Source: a bacterium
GTDB lineage: Bacteria; SZUA-79; Acidulodesulfobacterales; Acidulodesulfobacteraceae
Direction: 5' to 3'
Assembly: GCA_021828445.1 (NCBI GenBank)
Contig: JAJZJD010000004.1
Coordinates: 1 to 30,686 of the forward strand
DNA: 30,686 bases
Below, piece after piece: positions 15,043-22,775 of this stretch (the stretch's first letter is position 1; each line of letters starts with the position of its first letter). The notes under the pieces are model-generated. The model saw only the letters and a list, made by a program, of their open reading frames with translations. It was not told where the DNA came from and did not search any database. A program made the position numbers and the translations under genes.

Positions 15043-15068
15043 AGCTCGGACGAAGTCCGGCGCAGCTA
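15043..15068 (+). other. Hairpin between exbD and purB
   Basis: AGCT, CGGAC, loop GAA, GTCCG, then GCGC and AGCT give a short nested stem directly after the exbD stop. No T-run follows, so it is at best a weak terminator or mRNA end structure. Confidence 0.35.
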
Positions 15069-15118
15069 ATCCATATCTCAATAAAGATAAACGATAAAAG
15101 CAATAAGGAGGTCTAAAT

Positions 15119-16411
15119 TTGATAGAAAGATATTCTCTTCCGGAAATAGCCAAAGTATGGTCGCTTGAAAATAAATATAGGACTTGGCTTAAGGTTGAAC
15201 TTGCCGTATGCACTGCTTACAATAAAATAGGAAAAATCCCCGATTCTTCCTATGAAAATATAATCCGGAAAGCTAAATTTAACGTTAATGAAATACAGGA
15301 AATAGAAAACGTTACAAAGCACGACGTCATAGCTTTTTTAACAAACGTCGCAAAATATGTCGGCGAAGATTCCAGGTTTATTCATCTCGGCCTTACTTCA
15401 TCCGACGTCGGAGATACGTCTTTTTCTTTACTGCTAAAGGAATCTCTCGAATCGATACTTAAAAAAACCGAATTTTTAAGGGAATCTTTGAGAAATCAGG
15501 CCGTAAGATATAAACATACGCCTGTAATGGGAAGGACGCACGGAATACATGCAGAACCGGTAACGTTCGGATTTAAACTTCTTATATTTTATGAAGAAAT
15601 TAAAAGAGCCGAGGAGAGAATAAAATCGGCGATAAAATCGGTATCTTTCGGCAAACTGTCCGGCGCCGTAGGGAATTATGCAAATATTTCGCCTGAAGTA
15701 GAACAAACGGCTCTCGACATTCTCGGGCTTAAACATATCTTATCTAATCAGGTTATACAGAGGGACGTATATGCGGATGCCTTTTATTCCCTTGCTTCTA
15801 TTGCCGCTTCATGCGAAAAAATAGCTTTAGAAATCAGGCACCTGATGAGGACCGAAGTTGCCGAAGCAGAAGAGCCTTTTGCGCCCGGACAGAAAGGTTC
15901 CTCCGCAATGCCGCACAAAAAAAATCCTATTGTATCCGAAAATATTTGCGGGCTTTCCCGCGTAGTCCGGTCTAATCTTATAGCGTCGCTTGAAAATATA
16001 CCCCTCTGGCACGAAAGAGATATTTCCCATTCGTCAGTAGAAAGAATAATTGCGCCTGATTCTACGATTTTAGTATATTATATAATTCATCAGCTGACTT
16101 ATTTGATAGAAAATTTAGTAGTTAAAGAAGAAAATATGTTAAAGAATATAAATTTGACAAAAGGCGTTATTTTTTCGCAAAAAGTTTTGCTGGCTCTGAT
16201 AGATAAAGGGATGTTAAGAGAAGACGCTTATAAAATAGTTCAGGGTCTTACCCATGAGAGCATCCGTTCGCAGATAGATTTCAGCGAACTGTTAAAAAAA
16301 GATGCATCGGTCTCCAAGCATCTTACGGCTCAAGAAATAGACGAATTATTCGATATTAATTATTACTTTAAACATATAAACTATATTTTCGACAGATACA
16401 ATGCGGAATAA
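15119..16411 (+). CDS. purB: Adenylosuccinate lyase
   Basis: Catalyses two eliminations of fumarate: SAICAR to AICAR in IMP synthesis, and adenylosuccinate to AMP. 430 aa, fumarase/aspartase superfamily. Visible: HLGLTSSDVGDT (~89-100), MGRTHGIHAEPVTFG with the catalytic His at 141, and the flexible signature loop GSSAMPHKKNP (260-270) with the catalytic Ser. The start is TTG at 15119, chosen for the strong AAGGAGGT at 15105-15112. First gene of the purine block. Confidence 0.96.
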   Translation: MIERYSLPEIAKVWSLENKYRTWLKVELAVCTAYNKIGKIPDSSYENIIRKAKFNVNEIQEIENVTKHDVIAFLTNVAKYVGEDSRFIHLGLTSSDVGDTSFSLLLKESLESILKKTEFLRESLRNQAVRYKHTPVMGRTHGIHAEPVTFGFKLLIFYEEIKRAEERIKSAIKSVSFGKLSGAVGNYANISPEVEQTALDILGLKHILSNQVIQRDVYADAFYSLASIAASCEKIALEIRHLMRTEVAEAEEPFAPGQKGSSAMPHKKNPIVSENICGLSRVVRSNLIASLENIPLWHERDISHSSVERIIAPDSTILVYYIIHQLTYLIENLVVKEENMLKNINLTKGVIFSQKVLLALIDKGMLREDAYKIVQGLTHESIRSQIDFSELLKKDASVSKHLTAQEIDELFDINYYFKHINYIFDRYNAE

Positions 16412-16443
16412 AACAGTAACGGTAAACGGTAAACGAGGAAAAA

Positions 16444-16698
16444 ATGAATAAAAAAGCGTTTATTAAAATTATGCTGAAAGATGAAGTATTAGACCCTCAG
16501 GGCAAAGCAGTTTTGTCGGTTCTTAAATCCTCCGGTTTCGATAACGTAAAAGACGTAAGGGTAGGCAAGTATATCGAAGTCGATTTCGCCGGAGAAATAA
16601 AAGGCGGTCATGCATCGCTAAAGGAAGAGGCCGAAGAGATTTCCGAAAAGATTTTGTCAAATCCGTTAATCGAAGAATTTACTATAGAAATTAAATAA
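16444..16698 (+). CDS. purS: Phosphoribosylformylglycinamidine synthase subunit PurS
   Basis: 84 aa, the usual PurS size. Visible pattern: KIMLKDEVLDPQGKAVLSVL, SGFDNVKDVRVGKYIEVDF and NPLIEEFTIEI. PurS bridges PurL and PurQ and helps channel ammonia in the three-subunit FGAM synthase. AACGAGGAA precedes the ATG. 15 bases before purQ. Confidence 0.95.
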   Translation: MNKKAFIKIMLKDEVLDPQGKAVLSVLKSSGFDNVKDVRVGKYIEVDFAGEIKGGHASLKEEAEEISEKILSNPLIEEFTIEIK

Positions 16699-16713
16699 AA
16701 TTAAAAATTACTT

Positions 16714-17430
16714 ATGGACAATAAAAAAATAAAAGCCGGAATAACGGTTTTTCCAGGCTCGAACTGCGATGCCGACGTATATCGGGTTTTGAACGGCGTA
16801 TTTGGGATCAGCGCTTCGTTTATATGGCATAAAGATAAAATTAAAGATCTCGGCGGATATAATTTCATAGTAATTCCAGGCGGATTTTCCTACGGCGATT
16901 ATTTAAGGTCGGGAGCTCTTGCCGCCAGAAGTCCGGTAATGGAATACATCAAGGATTATGCCTCAAAAGGCGGTATAGTTTTAGGAATCTGCAACGGTTT
17001 TCAAATACTTCTTGAAGCAGGGCTGTTAAGCGGAGTTATGCTTACCAATAATTCTTTAAAATTTGAATGTAAAGACGTTTATTTAAAAACCCTAAATACC
17101 GAAACGCCTTTTACATGCGCTTTAAAAAAAGACTCTTTGCTAAAAATGCCTATTGCCCATCACGACGGGAACTATTTTGCCGAAAAGAAAATAATAGAAA
17201 GATTAAACGATAAAAATGCCGTGATTTTTAAATATTGCGACGAAAACGGCAGTATAACCGAACTTTCTAACCCCAACGGTTCTATGCATAATATCGCCGG
17301 CATTTCAAACGAAAACGTCAATGTAATGGGATTAATGCCTCACCCCGAAAGGTCTTCCGAAAAGATTCTCGGAAGCGAGGACGGAGGATACATTTTTCAA
17401 TCTATTATTAAATATATAAAAGAAAGATAA
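16714..17430 (+). CDS. purQ: Phosphoribosylformylglycinamidine synthase glutaminase subunit PurQ
   Basis: Class I glutamine amidotransferase that supplies ammonia to PurL. 238 aa with VFPGSNCDAD at the N-terminus, oxyanion segment PGGFSYGDYLRSGALA, nucleophile C93 in LGICNGFQILLEAGLL, and the His/Glu pair in LMPHPERS. All catalytic residues are present. Lies between purS and purL as in other PurSQL operons. Confidence 0.96.
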   Translation: MDNKKIKAGITVFPGSNCDADVYRVLNGVFGISASFIWHKDKIKDLGGYNFIVIPGGFSYGDYLRSGALAARSPVMEYIKDYASKGGIVLGICNGFQILLEAGLLSGVMLTNNSLKFECKDVYLKTLNTETPFTCALKKDSLLKMPIAHHDGNYFAEKKIIERLNDKNAVIFKYCDENGSITELSNPNGSMHNIAGISNENVNVMGLMPHPERSSEKILGSEDGGYIFQSIIKYIKER

Positions 17431-17450
17431 AAATTAAAAATAATTTGTGG

Positions 17451-17476
17451 CGGGGACAGAATTCAATTCTGCCCCG
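17451..17476 (+). other. Hairpin in the purQ-purL gap
   Basis: CGGGGACAGAATT and AATTCTGCCCCG pair with one bulged A around a very short loop, followed by GTATTTATAAAAATAAAAAAA. The tail is not a clean T-run, so it could attenuate or partly terminate between purQ and purL, or be an mRNA processing or stability structure. Confidence 0.5.
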
Positions 17477-17528
17477 TATTTATAAAAATAAAAAAACGTT
17501 AAATTAAATATAATAAAATTAAATTAAA

Positions 17529-19787
17529 ATGGGTAACGTAAGCGATAAAAAAAACGATGTAAAAAAAACCGAAAAACTTTTCGGTTTGTCGTCGGAAGAA
17601 TACAGCAAGATTTCGGAACTGCTCGGCCATGAGCCGGATGCTTTCGAACTCGGCATATTTGCGGCTATGTGGTCTGAGCACTGTTCTTATAAAAGTTCCA
17701 AAGTTTATTTAAAAACTCTGCCGACGGAAGGAGGCAAGGTTCTCATAGGACCCGGCGAAAACGCCGGAGTAGTGGATTTTGGAGACGGCGACGTGCTTGT
17801 ATTCAAGATGGAAAGCCATAATCATCCTTCTTTTATAGAGCCTTTTCAGGGTTCAGCTACCGGAGTAGGCGGCATCATGCGCGATATATTCACTATGGGA
17901 GCAAGGCCGGTTGCAAATTTAAATTCTTTAAGATTCGGAAGTTTTTCCCATCCGAGGACGCCTTACTATCTGTCGGAAGTCGTTAAGGGAATAGGTTTTT
18001 ACGGAAACTGCATGGGCGTTCCGACCGTAGGCGGAGAAGTCGTATTTGACGAATGTTATAACGACAATATTCTCGTAAATGCATTTACCATAGGCATAGC
18101 TAAAAAAGACGGCATATTTCTTTCCTCTAAGTGCGAAGAGGGCAATATCGTGGTTTACGTCGGTTCTTCTACCGGAATGGACGGCATACACGGAGCCACG
18201 ATGGCATCCGAAGAATTCGATTTAAAAAAGAACAAAAAAAGAAGCACCGTTCAGGTAGGAGATCCTTTTACCGAGAAACTTCTTTTAGAAGCATGCCTTG
18301 AAGCTATGGAAAAAAAGCTTATAGTTTCTATACAGGATATGGGCGCCGCCGGCTTAACCAGTTCGTCGTTTGAAATGGCTGATAAAAGCAGAAAAGGGAT
18401 GATCATAAATTTAGATGCGGTTCCGTTAAGAACTTCCGAAATGACTCCGGTGGAAATGATGCTTTCAGAATCTCAGGAGAGAATGTTACTTGCATGCGGC
18501 AAAGATCAATTTGACGAATTAAAAGCGGTTTTCGACAAATGGGGATTGAATTGCGTCGAAGTAGGCGAGGTGATTAAAGAAAAAGAAATTAGGTTTTTTT
18601 ATAAATCTAAACTATATAAAACGCTTGACGTAGATACTATTGTAAACGGACCCGAATATAAAAGACCCGTTAAAAAACCGGAATACTTAAACAGCGTAAA
18701 ACCGTTAAAGACGGATAACTATAAAATTCCGGAAGATCTTAACGATACAGCCGTTAAAATCATAACTCATCCTAATATAGCGTCTAAAAAAAGCGTTTTT
18801 ACTCAGTACGATTATACTATAGGGACGGCTACCGTCGTTCCGCCAGGTTTTTCGGCTGCTGTTTTAAGAGCTAACGGAAGCGGAGCTGGTAAAAAAGGCT
18901 TTTTGTTAAACGCAAGCGGAAATTCAAAATATACATATTTAGATCCGTTTACGGGAGGAGCGCTTGCCGTAACGGAGTGCGCGCGAAATATAACCGCGTG
19001 CGGCGGATATCCGGTAGCTATTACCGACTGCCTTAATTTTGCAAGTCCTGAAGACCCCGAAGTTATGTGGCAGTTCGCAAATGCCGTAGAAGGCATAAAG
19101 TCTGCGGCATTAAAACTGAATACTCCGGTTATAAGCGGAAACGTCAGTTTTTATAACGAAACCGCAAAAAAAGAAGGCGATAAAACGACGGTGCATAAGA
19201 TTTATCCCACGCCCGTTATAGGTATGCTCGGTTTTATAGACGACGTCGAAAATGCGGTAACTCCATATTTTAAAAGCGAAGGCGATGAAATTTATATTTT
19301 GGGCAGGTTATCCGGCAATCTCGGCGGCAGCTTATATATGGGCTTAGAACACGGAAATTTTATGCAAAAACCTTCGGAGATAGATTTAGATTATGAAGCC
19401 AGCCTTCAAAACTGTCTGAGGTCGTTAATAAATAAAGGATTTTTAAAAAGCGCGTCCGACGTCAGCGAAGGCGGAATTTTTGTTTCTTTGGCGGAGAGCG
19501 CGATCACTTGTCCAAATCAAACTCTCGGTTTTGCAGTAAATTACGACACCGCAAAAAACAGTGCCAGAATCGATTCTTTTTTGTTTTCGGAATTCGAGCA
19601 GGCTTTTATAATAAGCGTAGATAAACAATTAAGCGGCCGGCAAAAAGCGGCTGTTTCGGAAATTTGCGCCGAATACGGAATAAAATTGGAAAAAATAGGC
19701 GAGGTAAAAAAAGGGGTAATGAAAATTAACGACAAAATAGATTTGAAAAGTGATAAAATAAAAGAAGGATATTTTTCAGTTATATAA
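17529..19787 (+). CDS. purL: Phosphoribosylformylglycinamidine synthase subunit PurL
   Basis: ATP-dependent amidotransferase subunit converting FGAR to FGAM. 752 aa is the small form that needs PurS and PurQ. Typical segments: FAAMWSEHCSYKSSK (~50-62), GENAGVVDFGDGDVLVFKMESHNHPSFIEPFQGSATGVGGI, SIQDMGAAGLTSSSFEMA, the second-half DPFTGGALAVTECARN, and DVSEGGIFVSLAESA. Both AIRS-like halves are present. Start ATG at 17529 without a strong Shine-Dalgarno. Confidence 0.97.
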   Translation: MGNVSDKKNDVKKTEKLFGLSSEEYSKISELLGHEPDAFELGIFAAMWSEHCSYKSSKVYLKTLPTEGGKVLIGPGENAGVVDFGDGDVLVFKMESHNHPSFIEPFQGSATGVGGIMRDIFTMGARPVANLNSLRFGSFSHPRTPYYLSEVVKGIGFYGNCMGVPTVGGEVVFDECYNDNILVNAFTIGIAKKDGIFLSSKCEEGNIVVYVGSSTGMDGIHGATMASEEFDLKKNKKRSTVQVGDPFTEKLLLEACLEAMEKKLIVSIQDMGAAGLTSSSFEMADKSRKGMIINLDAVPLRTSEMTPVEMMLSESQERMLLACGKDQFDELKAVFDKWGLNCVEVGEVIKEKEIRFFYKSKLYKTLDVDTIVNGPEYKRPVKKPEYLNSVKPLKTDNYKIPEDLNDTAVKIITHPNIASKKSVFTQYDYTIGTATVVPPGFSAAVLRANGSGAGKKGFLLNASGNSKYTYLDPFTGGALAVTECARNITACGGYPVAITDCLNFASPEDPEVMWQFANAVEGIKSAALKLNTPVISGNVSFYNETAKKEGDKTTVHKIYPTPVIGMLGFIDDVENAVTPYFKSEGDEIYILGRLSGNLGGSLYMGLEHGNFMQKPSEIDLDYEASLQNCLRSLINKGFLKSASDVSEGGIFVSLAESAITCPNQTLGFAVNYDTAKNSARIDSFLFSEFEQAFIISVDKQLSGRQKAAVSEICAEYGIKLEKIGEVKKGVMKINDKIDLKSDKIKEGYFSVI

Positions 19788-19804
19788 TTTATTTATTAAT
19801 AATT

Positions 19805-21217
19805 ATGGAAGAAATAAAAGACGAATGCGGCGTATTCGGCATATTTAATAACGAAGAAGCCGCTAAAATAACTTATCTTGGACTTTACGCGCTTCAGCAC
19901 AGGGGGCAGGAGTCTTGCGGAATAGCGTCGTCCGATATGAACGGACTGTATTTTCATAAAAGTCTCGGTCTTGTAAACGACGTATTTAAAGAAAATACTC
20001 TTTTGCAGCTCAAGGGAAAAAACGCCATAGGGCATGTAAGGTATTCTACGGCAGGAGAAACGCTTCTTAAAAATGCGCAGCCGCTTGTCGCAGATTACTA
20101 TTTCGGTTCTATAGCGGTGGCTCACAACGGAAATATTACCAACGCGCACATAATAAAAGACGAACTTGAAGAAAACGGCTCTATTTTTTCATCTACTTCC
20201 GACACCGAAGTAGTTATACATCTTATAGCTTCATCCAAGGAAAACCTGCTTATAGACAGAATCGTAAGTTCGTTAAAAAAACTTAAAGGCGCATACTCTC
20301 TTCTGTTTCTTTCCGAAAAAGAGATGATTGCCGCAAGAGATCCTTTTGGTTTCAGGCCTCTCGTCATGGGAAAACTCAACGGTTCTATAGTTTTTGCTTC
20401 GGAAACATGCGCTTTAGATCTTATAAATGCCGAATATATAAGAGATGTAAGGCCGGGCGAAGTAATACTCGTCAACGGCGAGGGCATCAGAAGCATATTT
20501 CCGTTCAGGATAGAAAGAAATTCGGCCTGCGTATTTGAGCTTATTTATTTTTCAAGACCGGACAGCATTTTTAACGGCAAATCCATTTACAGCCTGCGCA
20601 TTCAAATGGGCAAAGAACTTGCAAAGGAGTCCGCTCCGGATGCGGATATAGTAATACCGGTTCCGGATTCCGGAGTGCCTGCCGCATTAGGATTTTCAAA
20701 AGGCTCCGGCATAGATTTCGAAATGGGTTTTACAAGAAACCACTATGTAGGAAGAACTTTTATAGAACCTAAAAAATCCATAAGACATTTCGGCGTTAAA
20801 GTAAAACTAAATCCGGTTCCGGACGTCATAAGAGGAAAAAAAGTCGTCGTCGTGGACGACTCTGTAGTAAGAGGGACGACTTCTAAAAAAATTGTCGATA
20901 TGCTTAAAATTGCCGGCGCAAAAGAGATTCATCTTCGCTTAAGTTCGCCTATGGTTATTGCTCCATGTTTTTACGGAATCGACACTCCGGTTAAGGAGGA
21001 TCTTATGGCAGCCAAATACAGCGAAAAAGAGATAAACGCAAAACTCGGCGCTACTACTACCAGATTTCTTTCTATAGACGGTTTAAGAAGGGCGGTAGGA
21101 AACGGCATTAATTTTTGCGAAGCCTGTTTTTCAAATGTTTATCCTCAGGAAACTTTTGACGAGTCGGAATATGAAAATCAAGTACAGTTAAAACTGTTCA
21201 GCAAGGAAGTTTTTTGA
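19805..21217 (+). CDS. purF: Amidophosphoribosyltransferase (PurF)
   Basis: First committed step of purine synthesis: PRPP plus glutamine to phosphoribosylamine. 470 aa. A 7-residue propeptide (MEEIKDE) must be removed to expose the nucleophile C8 (CGVFGIF). ALQHRGQESCGIAS and the C-terminal PRPP loop VVVVDDSVVRGTTSKK are present. Four cysteines at ~242, 388, 438 and 441 (ACVFELIYFSRPD, IAPCFYGID, FCEACFSNVYP) match the [4Fe-4S] ligands of the Bacillus-type enzyme, so an oxygen-sensitive cluster is likely. Confidence 0.96.
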   Translation: MEEIKDECGVFGIFNNEEAAKITYLGLYALQHRGQESCGIASSDMNGLYFHKSLGLVNDVFKENTLLQLKGKNAIGHVRYSTAGETLLKNAQPLVADYYFGSIAVAHNGNITNAHIIKDELEENGSIFSSTSDTEVVIHLIASSKENLLIDRIVSSLKKLKGAYSLLFLSEKEMIAARDPFGFRPLVMGKLNGSIVFASETCALDLINAEYIRDVRPGEVILVNGEGIRSIFPFRIERNSACVFELIYFSRPDSIFNGKSIYSLRIQMGKELAKESAPDADIVIPVPDSGVPAALGFSKGSGIDFEMGFTRNHYVGRTFIEPKKSIRHFGVKVKLNPVPDVIRGKKVVVVDDSVVRGTTSKKIVDMLKIAGAKEIHLRLSSPMVIAPCFYGIDTPVKEDLMAAKYSEKEINAKLGATTTRFLSIDGLRRAVGNGINFCEACFSNVYPQETFDESEYENQVQLKLFSKEVF

Positions 21218-21244
21218 ATAAATAACTAATATAAATAAAAAAAA

Positions 21245-21374
21245 GGAAAAGGTGTCAGATTTTATTTTCCGTATATGATACGGAAAAGTCTAATTTCTGA
21301 CATGGACATAATTGAATTATATCCATGATATTTAGGTCAAGTTGTTCAGGTAAAATTAATTCGATACCTTTTCC
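21245..21374. repeat. 130-base multi-stem element between purF and pyrE
   Basis: Closed by a 12-bp outer stem: GGAAAAGGTGTC (21245-21256) with GATACCTTTTCC (21363-21374), one G-T pair. Inside are a perfect 10-bp hairpin TTTTCCGTAT-ATG-ATACGGAAAA (21265-21287) and a second hairpin CATGGA-c-ATAATT / AATTAT-a-TCCATG (21301-21327). The left arm GGTGTCAGATT equals that of the element at 2885-2998. It ends 16 bases before the pyrE ATG, so it would lie in the pyrE leader. It could be a MITE/REP-type element or a structured RNA. Confidence 0.7.
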
Positions 21375-21390
21375 GAGACGGTAAAGTATA

Positions 21391-21975
21391 ATGGTAAATA
21401 ACGATTTAAACGATACCGACGAAAAACTTAAAACGTCCGTGTTGAATGCCGTAAAAACTTTATGCTACGAAAAAAAAGAATTCGTTCTTGCCTCCGGCAA
21501 AACAAGCGATTTTTATATAGACTTACGCAGAATTTCTTTTGACGGCGAGTATTTATACGTTCTCGGCAGACTGCTTTACGAAGAAATTAAAAAAATGAAA
21601 GATTTAAAATTTTCGGTTATAGCCGGCGTTCCGGTGGGCGGCATTCCTTTAATTTCATCGATTCTGACCGCGGGTTTTTTGGATAAAAATCCCTTAAAAT
21701 CAGTTGTTATCAGAAAAGAAAAAAAAGAATACGGAAAAGGAAATCTTATAGAGCCGGTTCAATTTTTATCAAAAGGAGCCAACATTTTAATAATAGAAGA
21801 CGTCGTCACCACGGGCGGTTCTATTTTAAAAGCCGTAAAAAACGCTCGTGAAGAAGGTTATGAGATAACCGATGCAGTCTGCGTCGTTGACAGGCAGGAA
21901 GGCGGAGCCGAATTTCTTAAAGAAAACGGCATTAAACTCCATTCGTTATTTACTAAAAACGATATAACCGGATAA
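21391..21975 (+). CDS. pyrE: Orotate phosphoribosyltransferase
   Basis: Adds PRPP to orotate to make OMP in pyrimidine synthesis. 194 aa, type I PRTase fold: FVLASGKTSDFYIDLRR (orotate/PRPP contact), VIAGVPVGGIPL, VVIRKEKKEYGKGNLIEP (flexible loop with catalytic Lys) and the PRPP motif ILIIEDVVTTGGSILKAV. Its last codons (…DITG-stop) are part of a 23-bp segment that is repeated 41 bases later around a small repeat. The leader contains the multi-stem element at 21245-21374. Confidence 0.95.
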   Translation: MVNNDLNDTDEKLKTSVLNAVKTLCYEKKEFVLASGKTSDFYIDLRRISFDGEYLYVLGRLLYEEIKKMKDLKFSVIAGVPVGGIPLISSILTAGFLDKNPLKSVVIRKEKKEYGKGNLIEPVQFLSKGANILIIEDVVTTGGSILKAVKNAREEGYEITDAVCVVDRQEGGAEFLKENGIKLHSLFTKNDITG

Positions 21976-22047
21976 TATTCAATAGTCTCGTCATTGCGAG
22001 GAGCTTAGCGACGAAGCAATCTCGGATATAACCGGATAATATTCAAT
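21961..22047. repeat. 23-bp direct duplication of the pyrE 3' end flanking an ATTGCGAGGAGC-type repeat
   Basis: The 23 bases at 21961-21983 (GATATAACCGG...TTCAAT) recur exactly at 22025-22047. Between them are 41 bases (21984-22024) holding the repeat core TCATTGCGAGGAGC...GACGAAGCAATCTCG. The first copy includes the last pyrE codons and its stop. The arrangement looks like insertion of the small element with a long target duplication, or recombination between copies. Confidence 0.85.
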
Positions 22048-22048
22048 C

Positions 22049-22113
22049 GGCTCCCCTCCTTTTTAAGGAGGGGAGCCAGACGTCAGCCTGACGGGGCGGT
22101 TCTGACGGGGGTA
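22049..22113. repeat. Strong G/C palindromic repeat (GGCTCCCCTCC hairpin plus CGTCAG hairpin)
   Basis: GGCTCCCCTCCTT and AAGGAGGGGAGCC (22049-22077) form a perfect 13-bp stem around a 3-base loop. Directly after it CGTCAG-c-CTGACG (22081-22093) forms a second hairpin, followed by a G-rich tail with TGACGGGGGT. It lies just before the lipoprotein ATG and probably blocks read-through from pyrE. The bases resemble a dispersed intergenic repeat seen in many bacterial genomes. Confidence 0.75.
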
Positions 22114-22122
22114 TTTTTATTT

Positions 22123-22767
22123 ATGAAAAAAACGGTTTTTTTAATTATCTTACTTTTTGCATTTACTATTATACCTCTTTTTCTGCTGTCCGGCTGTTCG
22201 GTGTTTAGTTCGCTCGGTTTAAACCAGCCGTTTCAGTCGAACGGCGGATATCTTTCGGCTTTGGGTAAAGCGACCCGCAAAGCTGATATATACAATAATC
22301 TTAATACGGTAATGTATATAAGGGCTGCTTATTTCGATAAGCCTTTTATGCGTTCATATGAAGATAAGTATTACGGTTATTATATGCAGCGGCCGAAAAA
22401 TCTAATAAAAAAAATCGAAAAAAGTACCGTATTTTTAGTTTCGGTTTATACCCCCCGCAAATCTTATAACAACTTAGATTCGAAACGGTCGATATGGATG
22501 GTGTACTTAACGAATAGCGAGGGAGAAAGCCTTATGCCGCTAAGTATTAGACCATCGCAGCAAAAAAAAGTTTTTTTAAAGAAATTCTTTCCTTTCGTTA
22601 CGGATTGGTCGAAACAGTACATTATAAAATTTCCAAAATATTACGATAAAAAAGAACGCAAATTATTTTTAAACTTCGGCGTTAAATGGATCAAGCTTAT
22701 AATTACCGGAGTAAACGGAAAAGCGGTTTTAAAATGGAATTTAAACAGCGGCACAAATAAATATTAA
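22123..22767 (+). CDS. Lipoprotein of unknown function
   Basis: 214 aa with a lipoprotein signal: basic start, long hydrophobic stretch, lipobox LLSGC with C25 as lipidated residue, then SVFSS. The +2 residue is Ser, favouring outer-membrane sorting. The mature part is Tyr/Lys-rich (DKYYGYYMQRPKN, PRKSYNNLDSKRS) with alternating beta-type segments such as STVFLVSVYTPR and LFLNFGVKWIKLIITG. I do not recognise a family. It ends 8 bases before nadB, so the two are probably co-transcribed, but no functional link is evident. The G-rich end of the preceding palindrome may provide its ribosome binding site. Confidence 0.75.
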   Translation: MKKTVFLIILLFAFTIIPLFLLSGCSVFSSLGLNQPFQSNGGYLSALGKATRKADIYNNLNTVMYIRAAYFDKPFMRSYEDKYYGYYMQRPKNLIKKIEKSTVFLVSVYTPRKSYNNLDSKRSIWMVYLTNSEGESLMPLSIRPSQQKKVFLKKFFPFVTDWSKQYIIKFPKYYDKKERKLFLNFGVKWIKLIITGVNGKAVLKWNLNSGTNKY

Positions 22768-22775
22768 TTTATTTT

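Noticed and set aside
21222..21390. Purine or pyrimidine riboswitch before pyrE
   Set aside because: The hairpins do not show the conserved core of known purine, PRPP or guanidine riboswitches, and the arms match a repeat elsewhere in the window.
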